DNA from: Verrucomicrobiota bacterium
GTDB taxonomy: Bacteria > Verrucomicrobiota > Verrucomicrobiia > JABWAM01
DNA length: 32,970 bases
Direction: 5' to 3'
Assembly (NCBI GenBank): GCA_013288215.1
Contig: JABDCI010000014.1
Coordinates: 1-32,970 of the forward strand
In this document: in pieces, positions 22,979 through 30,580 of the stretch
Layout of the letters: every line of letters begins with the position of its first letter
Numbering within the stretch: position 1 is the first letter of the stretch
Program-made: the position numbers and the translations under genes
The notes under the pieces: model-generated
What the model was told of the DNA's origin: nothing
Seen by the model: the letters and a program-made list of their open reading frames with translations, nothing else
Database searches by the model: none

Positions 22979-23326
22979 TCAACCCAGGTTTTTCACAAAC
23001 TCTTTGCAATATTTAATATCATCTTGTTGTTCTCGTTTGCTGCCAATGGTGATGAGGTACAAGGATTTGTCTTTAAGATAGGCGTAGGTATAAAGACGGG
23101 TGGCTTGTAGATTTCCTCCTCCCCCTTTTTGATCAATAGCAATGACTCCCGATGGTTCATTGTGCAGGTAGCCAGCTTGAATCAAACGATGATGAGAAGT
23201 TGTGTTTAGGGCTTCCATGTACCTGTCTAAATTAGACATGACTGCAGCCAGTTCCATCGGATGTTTTTTTTCATAGTGTCTATAGTCTTTGGTCCACCGT
23301 TGGCTTTCTTTCAGTGCCCATCTCAT
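22979..23326 (-). CDS. RelE/HigB-superfamily toxin
   Basis: A 115-aa basic protein with the RelE/HigB (Gp49-like) layout: an N-terminal helical part (KESQRWTKDYRHYEKKHPMELAAVMSNLDRYMEAL), a central strand region (YLHNEPSGVIAIDQKGGGGNLQATRLYTYAYLKDKSLYLITIGSKREQQDDI) and a final helix. Toxins of this class cut mRNA on the ribosome. The start at ATG 23326 lies 8 nt from the operator palindrome, so the transcript has a short leader. The paired XRE gene supports the toxin-antitoxin role. The module lies directly beside the tRNA-Arg. Confidence 0.85.
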   Translation of the reverse strand: MRWALKESQRWTKDYRHYEKKHPMELAAVMSNLDRYMEALNTTSHHRLIQAGYLHNEPSGVIAIDQKGGGGNLQATRLYTYAYLKDKSLYLITIGSKREQQDDIKYCKEFVKNLG

Positions 23327-23334
23327 TTATATGA

Positions 23335-23357
23335 ATATATTCTATTTTGGAATATAT
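23335..23357 (-). promoter_or_regulatory. Palindromic operator/promoter of the higBA-like locus
   Basis: The perfect inverted repeat ATATATTC / GAATATAT with a 7-bp spacer lies 9-31 bp upstream of the toxin ATG. It overlaps AT-rich -10-like sequence. The layout matches the operator at the vapBC locus. Confidence 0.7.
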
Positions 23358-23384
23358 GCAATTACATTAATTTTCATCTGACTG

Positions 23385-23419
23385 AAAACGGTTTTGCCCC
23401 TGTTTATGATGAAGAGCCG
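23385..23419 (-). terminator. Rho-independent terminator downstream of tRNA-Arg
   Basis: On the minus strand CGGCTCTT (23419-23412) pairs with AAAACCG (23395-23389, with GU pairs), and the following bases are TTTTC. It lies 15 nt after the tRNA 3' end. A near copy, with compensating changes that keep the stem, lies at 11351-11381. Confidence 0.65.
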
Positions 23420-23433
23420 GTCACCTTTTAAAG

Positions 23434-23510
23434 TGGTGCGCCCAGCAGGATTTGAACCTACAACCTTCTGATCCGTAGTCAGATGCTCTATCCAATTGAG
23501 CTATGGGCGC
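23434..23510 (-). tRNA. tRNA-Arg (anticodon ACG), 77 nt with encoded CCA
   Basis: On the minus strand the acceptor stem GCGCCCA pairs with TGGGCGC, followed by A-CCA. The D-arm contains AGCTCAATTGGATAGAGC. The anticodon arm CTGA-CT-ACG-GA-TCAG gives anticodon ACG, normally deaminated to ICG to read CGU, CGC and CGA codons. The T-arm is GTAGG-TTCAAAT-CCTGC. All stems are intact. Its 3' end is the apparent anchor of the repeats A-D. Confidence 0.97.
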
Positions 23511-23735
23511 GGACAGACTCTTCATTATGCATTGAGTTCGGCTGCGGGCAATCAAATTTGGGCAGAATGCCAGAGTGATTGCGACTGTCTATGCGGCTCT
23601 CAGAGAGCTTCACAACTGGCGAACGGTAAAATGAGATTCTAGCGCAGCCGGTTTGGAGCGTAGTAGTGCACCATCACTTTCTTCATCGATCGAGGCGCGG
23701 TCCCAATCCACGACGTTCATATTCATTTTCGAGAA

Positions 23736-24440
23736 CTACTTTTTGAGGTTCAAAAGGTCCTTCATCCAATTTTCGGGCCCTTGCCCGAACCCGACGATGC
23801 GGCCTGTCTCATTTCCCTTCGGGTCAAGCACCACGATGGTGGGAAATCCTTCAATTTTGTATTTGTGCAGCAATGCGTCGTTTTGTTTTCTCAGCTCCGG
23901 AGATTGGGGCGTCTGCTTTGGAAAATCGACTTTGAGCAGCACCAAATTTTTGTCGGCGTAATCCTTGAACTCAGAGGTGCTCAAAACCTCCTTGTCCAGC
24001 TTCTTGCACCAGCCGCACCAATCGGAGCCTGTGAAATCCATAAGCAACATCCGGTCCTTGTCTTTTGCGGTCTCCATAGCCTTTTCGGCATCCGTCATCC
24101 AATTTTCGTCATTGAAACTGTCGGATGATTCCGATTCGGTCGCGGTCGCCTTTTTGGGTGGCGGAGCGGACGGAGCGAGGTTGGGCGTCTTCCCGAGGTC
24201 AGAGGCTTTGCAATATCCATTCACCATTTCGCCAGCCGAGTTCGTGAAAAGAACGGGGAACATCTCTTTCGAGTTTGAATGCTCGTTCACATCGATTTCG
24301 GTCCCTTGGTTCAGGACATCAATTTGATTTCCGCCGGAGTCATATATCGGAATTTCCTTGGGACAGACGAAGTTCGTGCCCAGACATACCCGTGACAAAA
24401 GCATGCCCAAGCTAAACAAAAGAACAAAATGCAGGCGCAT
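23736..24440 (-). CDS. Exported thioredoxin-like protein
   Basis: A 234-aa protein with a signal peptide (RLHFVLLFSLGMLLSRVCLG), a small N-terminal domain with SH3-like short strands, a Pro/Ser-rich linker (~88-108) and a thioredoxin-fold domain of the Thioredoxin_7 type. The active site is WCGWC (141-145) in MDFTGSDWCGWCKKLDKEV, and the cis-Pro segment is GFPTIVVLD. It should act outside the cytoplasm in thiol reduction or disulfide handling. It begins 3 bp after the DUF1028 gene ends, so the two share a transcript. Confidence 0.9.
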   Translation of the reverse strand: MRLHFVLLFSLGMLLSRVCLGTNFVCPKEIPIYDSGGNQIDVLNQGTEIDVNEHSNSKEMFPVLFTNSAGEMVNGYCKASDLGKTPNLAPSAPPPKKATATESESSDSFNDENWMTDAEKAMETAKDKDRMLLMDFTGSDWCGWCKKLDKEVLSTSEFKDYADKNLVLLKVDFPKQTPQSPELRKQNDALLHKYKIEGFPTIVVLDPKGNETGRIVGFGQGPENWMKDLLNLKK

Positions 24441-24443
24441 GGG

Positions 24444-25379
24444 TCAGGCGGGAACGGTTGTGGTGAACCTTGGATGTTCTTTAAGCAAATGCGCTTCGAT
24501 AAGCCGGGGGATCAACCGTTTCCAGGCTGGTTCAACATCAAGCAGGTGATCGAAGATGGGCAGGGCTTTTTCCCATTTGTCGGCGTTGGCAAGAGCGACT
24601 GCCATCCAAAATTTGAGTTCGTGATTGTTGGGACAAAGCAGGATGGCTTCGTCGTATTCCTTCATGGTCGCGCGAATGTCGCCTGACATTAATTCCTGGA
24701 TTCCCTGACTTGCGGCCCTGTAAGCACGTTGCATTCGGAGCAGCCGATTCAATTCCTTAAGTGGCTCGCGATGGTCTTCAACCCGGAGGTCCGCAACGAT
24801 ATCCTGGGCAATATGATCCACGGAATGACGGTTCACGATGAGTATAGCCGAGGATTGTTGTCCACGAAGATCTCCCTTGGCGTCCTGGGCAGCTTGGAGG
24901 GATGCTAACATTCGCTCTGAAAACTCGCCTTTGGAGGATTCATAGGCTTCGGCCATCGTATCACAGATGCCAGGTTGGACCATCATGTTCGCAAGCGTGG
25001 CGTAATGCTTTCCAATGCAGTGTCCTGCCTCGGCAACGCAACGTTTTCCAGTGTGTGCGGCAACATTGCCTTGGATATCGATCATTCCCACTTGGCGCAG
25101 TTCGGCTTCGGGATCTCGGGCAAGAAGAAATTCGAGGGCCTGATATGCCGTCTTGCCGGCAACCATGAGGCGGATGCCGTCGATGCCATATTCGACTTTG
25201 ATTCCAGCCTGGGTTGCCACGGCGCCAATCCCCGCTTCAGCCCAGGGGATCAACGTTCCCACCGAAAACCAGTGCCCGACGACAGCGACGCCAATCTGCT
25301 GGCTTTCGGGGTCAAGTGCGACAATGGAATAGGTCGCCAAAGGGCGCGTAAGGGTGGCGATCTGGAACGCTTGGCCCAT
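24444..25379 (-). CDS. DUF1028 Ntn-hydrolase-like protein with C-terminal TPR part
   Basis: The DUF1028 domain starts at ATYSIVALDPESQQIGVAVVGHWFSVGTLIPWAEAGIGAVATQA and continues through VGMIDIQGNVAAHTGKRCV and QSSAILIV; it has the Ntn-hydrolase layout but no proven enzymatic role. From about residue 215 the chain is helical with a TPR-like unit (GDIRATMKEYDEAILLCPNNHELKFWMAVALANADKWEKALPIFDHLLDVEP). The ATG at 25379 is listed; its GGAG is only 2 nt away, and an in-frame TTG at 25406 is an alternative. No signal peptide is visible. It is co-transcribed with the exported thioredoxin gene. Confidence 0.85.
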   Translation of the reverse strand: MGQAFQIATLTRPLATYSIVALDPESQQIGVAVVGHWFSVGTLIPWAEAGIGAVATQAGIKVEYGIDGIRLMVAGKTAYQALEFLLARDPEAELRQVGMIDIQGNVAAHTGKRCVAEAGHCIGKHYATLANMMVQPGICDTMAEAYESSKGEFSERMLASLQAAQDAKGDLRGQQSSAILIVNRHSVDHIAQDIVADLRVEDHREPLKELNRLLRMQRAYRAASQGIQELMSGDIRATMKEYDEAILLCPNNHELKFWMAVALANADKWEKALPIFDHLLDVEPAWKRLIPRLIEAHLLKEHPRFTTTVPA

Positions 25380-25514
25380 GACTCCAAGGTAACGGATTTG
25401 ATTCAAAAGTCAGCATTTTCTTCCAATTCCCCCGGCATTTGAAAGATGACAAGTTGAGAAAAATATATTCTTCGAATCATTGATTTCTAACGGACTGTCG
25501 GCACTATTTTATGC

Positions 25515-25877
25515 ATGCCGATGCACCTTCCATCACCGACGAGAATCCCTGCTACTGGAAACAAACCCAAGCTGATCGATGAATATGTCGGTCGGGTGAA
25601 TTCGAAAACGACGGATGCGAGCGTGGCGCACATGCGAAGTCCATCGGGCTGGGTGGAGCCCGGACAGACGCCGGAATTCGACGAATATACGGTTGTTCTC
25701 AAGGGAATGCTGCGGGTGACTTCAAAGCAGGGTGCGCTCGAGGTGCGTGCAGGCCAGGCTGTGATCGCTCATCGTGGCGAATGGGTGCAATACAGCACGC
25801 CAGAACCCGAAGGCGCCGAATATATCGCGGTCTGTCTTCCGGCATTTTCACCGGTCACTGTTCATCGCGACGCGTGA
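25515..25877 (+). CDS. Cupin-domain protein
   Basis: A 120-aa single-domain cupin. Strands with the cupin pattern are visible (GWVEPGQTPEFDEYTVVLKGMLRVTSKQGALEVRAGQAVIAHRGEWVQYSTPEPEGAEYIAVCLPAF). The usual first metal motif with two His is reduced to PEFDEY, so metal binding may be weak, altered or absent; a His is kept at AHRGEW. The short length suggests a small-molecule binding or isomerase-like role that cannot be specified. The ATG at 25515 lies 4 nt after another ATG in a different frame. The peroxiredoxin gene follows 45 bp later. Confidence 0.8.
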   Translation: MPMHLPSPTRIPATGNKPKLIDEYVGRVNSKTTDASVAHMRSPSGWVEPGQTPEFDEYTVVLKGMLRVTSKQGALEVRAGQAVIAHRGEWVQYSTPEPEGAEYIAVCLPAFSPVTVHRDA

Positions 25878-25922
25878 ATCGGTCATGAGTTGCAAAATGA
25901 AAATTTCGATAGAGTGTAGAAT

Positions 25923-26429
25923 ATGAAAAACGTGTGGATCATTATGGGATTTCTTTCCTTTCTTGGAATTACTCAAGCCCGGGAGCCTTTGGCTGTCGGA
26001 GAAAAGGCGCCGTCGGTCATCAGCGTCGATCAAAATGGGATGCCTATGGATTTTAACCAGGTGTATCAAAGAGGGATCACGCTCGTTTATTTTTATCCGA
26101 AGGCCGACACACCTGGCTGCACTGCCGAGGCGTGCAGCCTGCGCGACGGTTTCACGCAATTAGCGGAGAAGGGTGTGCAGGTGGTGGGAGTTAGCACGGA
26201 CACCCCCGACGATCAAAAAAAGTTCAAGGAGAAGTATCACCTGCCGTTCACACTCATCGCCGATGTCGACAAACAAGTGACGAAGGCTTTTGGCGTCAGC
26301 ACCACCCTGGGTCATGCCTCAAGGCAATCCTTTCTCATCCAAAGGGGGATGGTGGTCTGGCGGGATTTGAAAGCTTCCACTCAGGCGCAGGCCCAGGATG
26401 TGCTGAAAGCCCTCGCGGCGCTTAAGTAG
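25923..26429 (+). CDS. bcp: Exported peroxiredoxin (Bcp/PrxQ type)
   Basis: A 168-aa thiol peroxidase with an N-terminal signal sequence (NVWIIMGFLSFLGITQA). The active site is complete: peroxidatic Cys66 in YPKADTPGCTAEAC with resolving Cys71 five residues later, as in PrxQ/Bcp. Further landmarks are VVGVSTDTPDDQKKFKEKYHLPFTLIADVDKQVTKAFGV and QSFLIQRGMVVW. Bcp enzymes reduce hydroperoxides using thioredoxin. Export outside the cytoplasm is less common for the family; the exported thioredoxin encoded nearby (23736-24440) is a possible electron donor, by inference. Confidence 0.92.
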   Translation: MKNVWIIMGFLSFLGITQAREPLAVGEKAPSVISVDQNGMPMDFNQVYQRGITLVYFYPKADTPGCTAEACSLRDGFTQLAEKGVQVVGVSTDTPDDQKKFKEKYHLPFTLIADVDKQVTKAFGVSTTLGHASRQSFLIQRGMVVWRDLKASTQAQAQDVLKALAALK

Positions 26430-26504
26430 GCAATTCAGACGATGGGCATGTCTTGCCTTGCGGCAACAGAGGATTTTTACGTTTTTTAATGTCAGGAGGG
26501 ACCC

Positions 26505-27347
26505 ATGGAAGAGTTTATGACGTGTTTCAAGGAATTTGAAAAGCCGTACGAACAGTTCGAGAATTCGATGTTGGGGGAGGAGTTTCTGCACGAGTTGCGA
26601 ACCGTCAGCCGATTGTGGTTTCAATGTGGTTACCGGCCCGGAATTGCGGCCTACTTAAACTTCTTCCTGTTGACGACCTTTATCAAAACACATGACCGAG
26701 CTTATCCTCCGCGTTTCATGACCTTCCGAACGATGGCGGATTCTTTTCATCAGACCGATCTTTTCATTCGAGATCTTTCCGACTCGGGCCTGAAGCCGAC
26801 AGGAGGCATCTCAGCCCCCAGCGTGCGCCGTACTCTCAAGGGAATGATGGAGCGTCATCAGCGCGTTTCCATTCCCGATTGGATGATGACCTATTTTGGC
26901 TTCAGTCTGCTCGAGAACGTGGAAAAACAATGCTTGCCTCTCAGTAAACAGGAAAAGCGCTGGCATCTGGCGTACATGAGCAAGGTATACCGGATCATGG
27001 GTTTTTCATTTTCGGAAAATCGCAAACTCCTGGAATATTTTTCGCGACAGATCGAGGCTCGTTATGCTGGCATTACACCTCAGGCAAAAAAACACGCGCG
27101 CCATATCCTGCGCGTGGGTGAAATGATTGGTGTTTCTTCGCGTTGGGATGAGTTGAGTCCGATGCTTCCAGAAAAAACAAGACTCGCATTGCGTGAAATT
27201 TACGACGAAGTGCGTCCGCGCTCATTGGAAAGATTTGGTTATCGCGCGGCGGGCAAGCTGTTGATGAAAAAGGCGGTCGGTGATTTTCGAGAAGCCGTGC
27301 CGGTGGGAAATGAAATACGATTGCTATCGAGCGCCGACGGAAAATAA
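26505..27347 (+). CDS. Uncharacterised 280-aa all-helical protein
   Basis: A strong GGAGG lies 7 nt upstream of the ATG. The protein is soluble and almost entirely helical, rich in Arg, Phe and Met (RFMTFRTMADSFHQTDLFIRDLSDSG, RRTLKGMMERHQRVSIPDWMMTYFGFSLLENVEKQ, YRIMGFSFSENRKLLEYFSRQIEARYAGI). The helix pattern and the HQRVSIPDWMMTYFGFSLL stretch vaguely recall MpaB/DUF2236-type oxygenases, but the diagnostic histidines are not clear, so I do not assign that family. The gap to the next gene is 141 bp. Confidence 0.65.
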   Translation: MEEFMTCFKEFEKPYEQFENSMLGEEFLHELRTVSRLWFQCGYRPGIAAYLNFFLLTTFIKTHDRAYPPRFMTFRTMADSFHQTDLFIRDLSDSGLKPTGGISAPSVRRTLKGMMERHQRVSIPDWMMTYFGFSLLENVEKQCLPLSKQEKRWHLAYMSKVYRIMGFSFSENRKLLEYFSRQIEARYAGITPQAKKHARHILRVGEMIGVSSRWDELSPMLPEKTRLALREIYDEVRPRSLERFGYRAAGKLLMKKAVGDFREAVPVGNEIRLLSSADGK

Positions 27348-27488
27348 AGATACGTACCATTCTCATGACAAACTCCGACATGTGTGCCATGAATGCCACG
27401 CTTCTCAATGAATGTGGTGGGGACAAGCATATTCCATTTGCTTTTCCAGAAACGTCCTCCAAGTTGAAACAACTCATAAGGAGATTTT

Positions 27489-27938
27489 ATGCCTATTTCA
27501 TATCCTGACCTCACCCAACGCCCTCCCCGCAGCCCTCGTGTCCGCCTTGGAGGTTTCGTGATTCTGCCCCGAATGCTCGACAAGGGGCGGGCCACCATTG
27601 GTGGAAAAAACGGGGAATTTCACTATAATTGTCCGCTCGATCAGCATTTCATCAAGTTTGTCGGGATTGATCCGGATAAACTGCGTAAGCAATTAGAGAA
27701 TGGAAAAGGTGACGGCGAAATTCTTGATTGGATTCACGAGAACGCCGCCCTCAAGCGGTCGCCCGTGGATATTGCATCATGGTCTGCCTACCAAGAACAA
27801 AGGGTTTCCACGGATCTCGAGTCCCGCAAGTTTTTTAACGAATACCATTCCAAGATGGCTCCGAAACGTCAGGATGTGGGAACATGGTTCGATCTCCTCG
27901 ACGTGGATGACTTTGTCACGTTTGGCGGTATCGCCTAA
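27489..27938 (+). CDS. DUF5069 family protein
   Basis: A 149-aa protein with the DUF5069 features: an N-terminal SYPDLTQRPPRSPRVRLGGFVILPRMLDKGRA, GEFHYNCPLDQHFIKFVGID, and the C-terminal DVGTWFDLLDVDDFVTFGG. The family is small and mainly found in Verrucomicrobia and Planctomycetes; its function is unknown. AAGGAG 6 nt before the ATG marks the start. It converges with gnd, and a hairpin CAAGGTT/AACCTTG (27946-27968) lies in the gap between them. Confidence 0.88.
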   Translation: MPISYPDLTQRPPRSPRVRLGGFVILPRMLDKGRATIGGKNGEFHYNCPLDQHFIKFVGIDPDKLRKQLENGKGDGEILDWIHENAALKRSPVDIASWSAYQEQRVSTDLESRKFFNEYHSKMAPKRQDVGTWFDLLDVDDFVTFGGIA

Positions 27939-27945
27939 ACCCGTT

Positions 27946-27968
27946 CAAGGTTCAATCCCTCAACCTTG
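27946..27968. terminator. Hairpin between convergent DUF5069 and gnd genes
   Basis: A 7-bp stem CAAGGTT/AACCTTG with a 9-nt loop lies in the 42-bp gap between two convergent genes. It lacks a T-run on either side, so it is only a weak bidirectional terminator candidate. Confidence 0.3.
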
Positions 27969-27980
27969 GGCGGTTGAATC

Positions 27981-29444
27981 TTACAAGGTTTGCCGTTCTT
28001 TGCCTGCGAGAGCGGGAGGAGGCACCACTTCTGGCGCATCCCAACGCGTGTGAAAGACGCCTTTCGCGTCGGTGCGTTCGTAAGTATGCGCCCCAAAGTA
28101 ATCGCGTTGCGCCTGGGTGAGATTGGAGGGCAGGCGCGCGCTTCGGTATCCGTCGAAATAAGCGAGCGAAGCCATGAATGCTGCCGTAGGAATTCCCAGG
28201 TCCACCGAGGTGCGGATGATGGCGCGCAGATCTGCCTGGCGTGCGAGCACTTCCTTTGAAAGTACAGGGTCTGTCAGCAGATTCGAAAGATCGGATTGTT
28301 TCCGATAGGCATCGCGCATTTTTTCGAGCAATCCCGCGCGGATGATGCAGCCTCCCCTCCAGATACGGGAGACGACTTCGAGGTTTAGATCATAGCCGTA
28401 TGTTTTCGACGCTGTGCGAAGGAGCGTCATGCCTTGCGTGAAGGTGATGATCATCGCGGCGTATAAAGCGTTTTTTAACTGGTTTACAAACGCCTTTTTG
28501 TCTCCGGAGAATGGCGCCGAGGAAACTTTCAAAAGCTCACTTGCGGCCTGACGCTCATCTTTGAGGCTCGAAAGATTGCGCCATGTTACCGCCGTGTCGA
28601 TCGTATTTGTCGGAACATGAAGTTCCATCGCGCTTTCCGCGGTCCACATGCCGGTGCCCTTTTGCTTGGCGGTATCGAGAATCAAATCGATCATGTGTTT
28701 ACCGGTTTCGGAGTCGACCTGCTTGAAGATATTCGCAGTGATCTCGACGAGGTAGCTATTGAGTTCGCCCTGACTCCAGTCGTGATAGATGTCATGGAGT
28801 TCGGGATTTGTGAGGTCGAGCCCGCGATGCATCAGATCGTAAGTTTCCGCAAGGAGCTGAGTCAGGCCATATTCGATGCCGTTGTGGATGATTTTGACGT
28901 AATGGCCAGCGGATGTAGGACCAAGGTAAGCGACGCAAGGCTCGCCATTTACTTTGGCGGCAATCGCTTCGAGAATAGGATGAATGCGATTGTAGGCGGT
29001 CTTGTCTCCCCCGGGCATGAGACTCGGACCATAGCGCGCGCCGCTTTCGCCTCCCGACACTCCCATTCCGAAGAAGTGAATCTTTTTTTCAGCCAGAGTT
29101 TTTTCGCGCAAGTTCGTGTCTTTGAAGAAAGAATTTCCACCGTCGATGAGAAGGTCGCCTTCTGAAAGATGCGGGTGGACATCGCGGATTACGGCATCCA
29201 CGGGTGCGCCCGCAGGCACGAGCATGAGGACGGCGCGCGGTGATTTGAGAGCGAGAATGAATTCCTTGAGAGCGGTTGTCGCGAAGATCTTTCGGTTTCC
29301 TGCTTCCTGCCTGAGGCTTTCGACTTTCGTGGAATCCAGATCAAAACCCGCCACTGAAAAACCGTGATCGCCCATATTAAGAAGCAGATTGCGCCCCATC
29401 ACACCGAGGCCGACCATGCCAATGTCAAAGGATGCAGAATTCAT
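27981..29444 (-). CDS. gnd: 6-phosphogluconate dehydrogenase (decarboxylating)
   Basis: The enzyme converts 6-phosphogluconate to ribulose 5-phosphate and CO2 with NADP, the third step of the oxidative pentose phosphate pathway. The NADP fold is GMVGLGVMGRNL. Substrate-site blocks are complete: GVSGGESGARYGPSLMPGG, YVKIIHNGIEYG, KQKGTGMWTAESAMELHVPTNTI, and the C-terminal AQRDYFGAHTYERTD. The 487-aa length is that of the long dimeric form. It follows opcA by 13 bp and is the last gene of the zwf-opcA-gnd operon. Confidence 0.97.
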   Translation of the reverse strand: MNSASFDIGMVGLGVMGRNLLLNMGDHGFSVAGFDLDSTKVESLRQEAGNRKIFATTALKEFILALKSPRAVLMLVPAGAPVDAVIRDVHPHLSEGDLLIDGGNSFFKDTNLREKTLAEKKIHFFGMGVSGGESGARYGPSLMPGGDKTAYNRIHPILEAIAAKVNGEPCVAYLGPTSAGHYVKIIHNGIEYGLTQLLAETYDLMHRGLDLTNPELHDIYHDWSQGELNSYLVEITANIFKQVDSETGKHMIDLILDTAKQKGTGMWTAESAMELHVPTNTIDTAVTWRNLSSLKDERQAASELLKVSSAPFSGDKKAFVNQLKNALYAAMIITFTQGMTLLRTASKTYGYDLNLEVVSRIWRGGCIIRAGLLEKMRDAYRKQSDLSNLLTDPVLSKEVLARQADLRAIIRTSVDLGIPTAAFMASLAYFDGYRSARLPSNLTQAQRDYFGAHTYERTDAKGVFHTRWDAPEVVPPPALAGKERQTL

Positions 29445-29457
29445 TTGGGGAGAGGGA

Positions 29458-30579
29458 TCAGATTGTGGGGATTAGACGCGCGGCCATCTTGAACGCCTTC
29501 TCGAAAACATGGTTGCGAACTCGCCGGCCGAGTTCGCGGTAAAGAAGGTCGGCGTTGCTGGAGTCGGCATGAGGCACCGTTCGAAAGACGGAGCTTGTGC
29601 CATCTAGTTTGGTGGAGAGCACCATCAAATGCTGTTTGTGATCGCGCTCGATCACAAAATCTTGATTATGCCCAGGCTGCTGGATGCTCATCACAATCCG
29701 CTGGATGCTTTGGCTGCCCGGGCTCGATTGGGGCAAAAGTGCAAGTTCGGTTTCTACGGTGGCGCCCTTGGAACTCCGAAATCGCAGGAGGGAGGTTTTT
29801 GAATCGGGCACGCTTTCCAGCGGCTTCCACTCCAGTTGCGCGGCAAGCCAGGCGACATAGAGCAACGCCCGGAATCGATAACCTTCCTCGAAGCCGGGAA
29901 GAGCCATATATTCCACGCGCACATGATTGAGATCCCAGATTTCTTTTTGGAAAGCGCCCGGATCGAAGAAATCGGCTGTGTATTCGCGCCAGGGTCGGAG
30001 CCTCGACCAATTAAAATTGGTAAATGCCACGGTTCCGGCAAAGCGCTGGAAATAATTCGAGACTTCAGGGACGGTATGAAGGAGGTTCGTCCACGTCACG
30101 CCGTCGTAAATAAAACGGGTTACAAACGGCAGCATTTTTTCGAGGAGAGCCTTCTGATTGAGGAAAACACCACGCCACCAGAGATAGATGGGCAGGTCAG
30201 GAACAAGAAGCGCCTGGATGGCACTGGATAATTCATCGAGGCTGGGGCCGTTTACGCGGAGAGTGATCTGTTCGCAAGCCACCATGTGATGGGCTCCAAT
30301 GCTGGATTCGTGTGTGGAGACTGTGGCTTGGAGTTTTGGAGATTTTTCCGAAGGCTGGGCGAGGATCACGATCGCGCGGCAGGGGTGTTTCTGAACGAAT
30401 TCGGCCACGATTTTCGATAGGACATCCTCGTCCGCGAGATTTTCCGTATAGATGATGAGATTGGAAAGGCATGCATGGGAAATGGAGCGTTCGGTTGTGG
30501 CAGTCTGGCCTGCACGGCTCCAAAACGACTTGAGGTTGTCGAGGATTTGATCGATGCCGAATAAGGATTCTTCGCTCAT
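29458..30579 (-). CDS. opcA: Glucose-6-phosphate dehydrogenase assembly protein OpcA
   Basis: OpcA binds glucose-6-phosphate dehydrogenase and promotes its active oligomer and redox control, best known in cyanobacteria. The 373-aa protein has the expected features: an N-terminal SHACLSNLIIYTENLADEDVLSKIVAEFVQKHPCRAIVIL, the middle LPDLPIYLWWRG, and the beta-rich C-terminal half. The start at 30579 is 1 nt after the zwf stop, which argues for tight translational coupling and stoichiometric synthesis with its client. The two Cys residues used in cyanobacterial thioredoxin control were not located with certainty. Confidence 0.92.
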   Translation of the reverse strand: MSEESLFGIDQILDNLKSFWSRAGQTATTERSISHACLSNLIIYTENLADEDVLSKIVAEFVQKHPCRAIVILAQPSEKSPKLQATVSTHESSIGAHHMVACEQITLRVNGPSLDELSSAIQALLVPDLPIYLWWRGVFLNQKALLEKMLPFVTRFIYDGVTWTNLLHTVPEVSNYFQRFAGTVAFTNFNWSRLRPWREYTADFFDPGAFQKEIWDLNHVRVEYMALPGFEEGYRFRALLYVAWLAAQLEWKPLESVPDSKTSLLRFRSSKGATVETELALLPQSSPGSQSIQRIVMSIQQPGHNQDFVIERDHKQHLMVLSTKLDGTSSVFRTVPHADSSNADLLYRELGRRVRNHVFEKAFKMAARLIPTI

Positions 30580-30580
30580 G

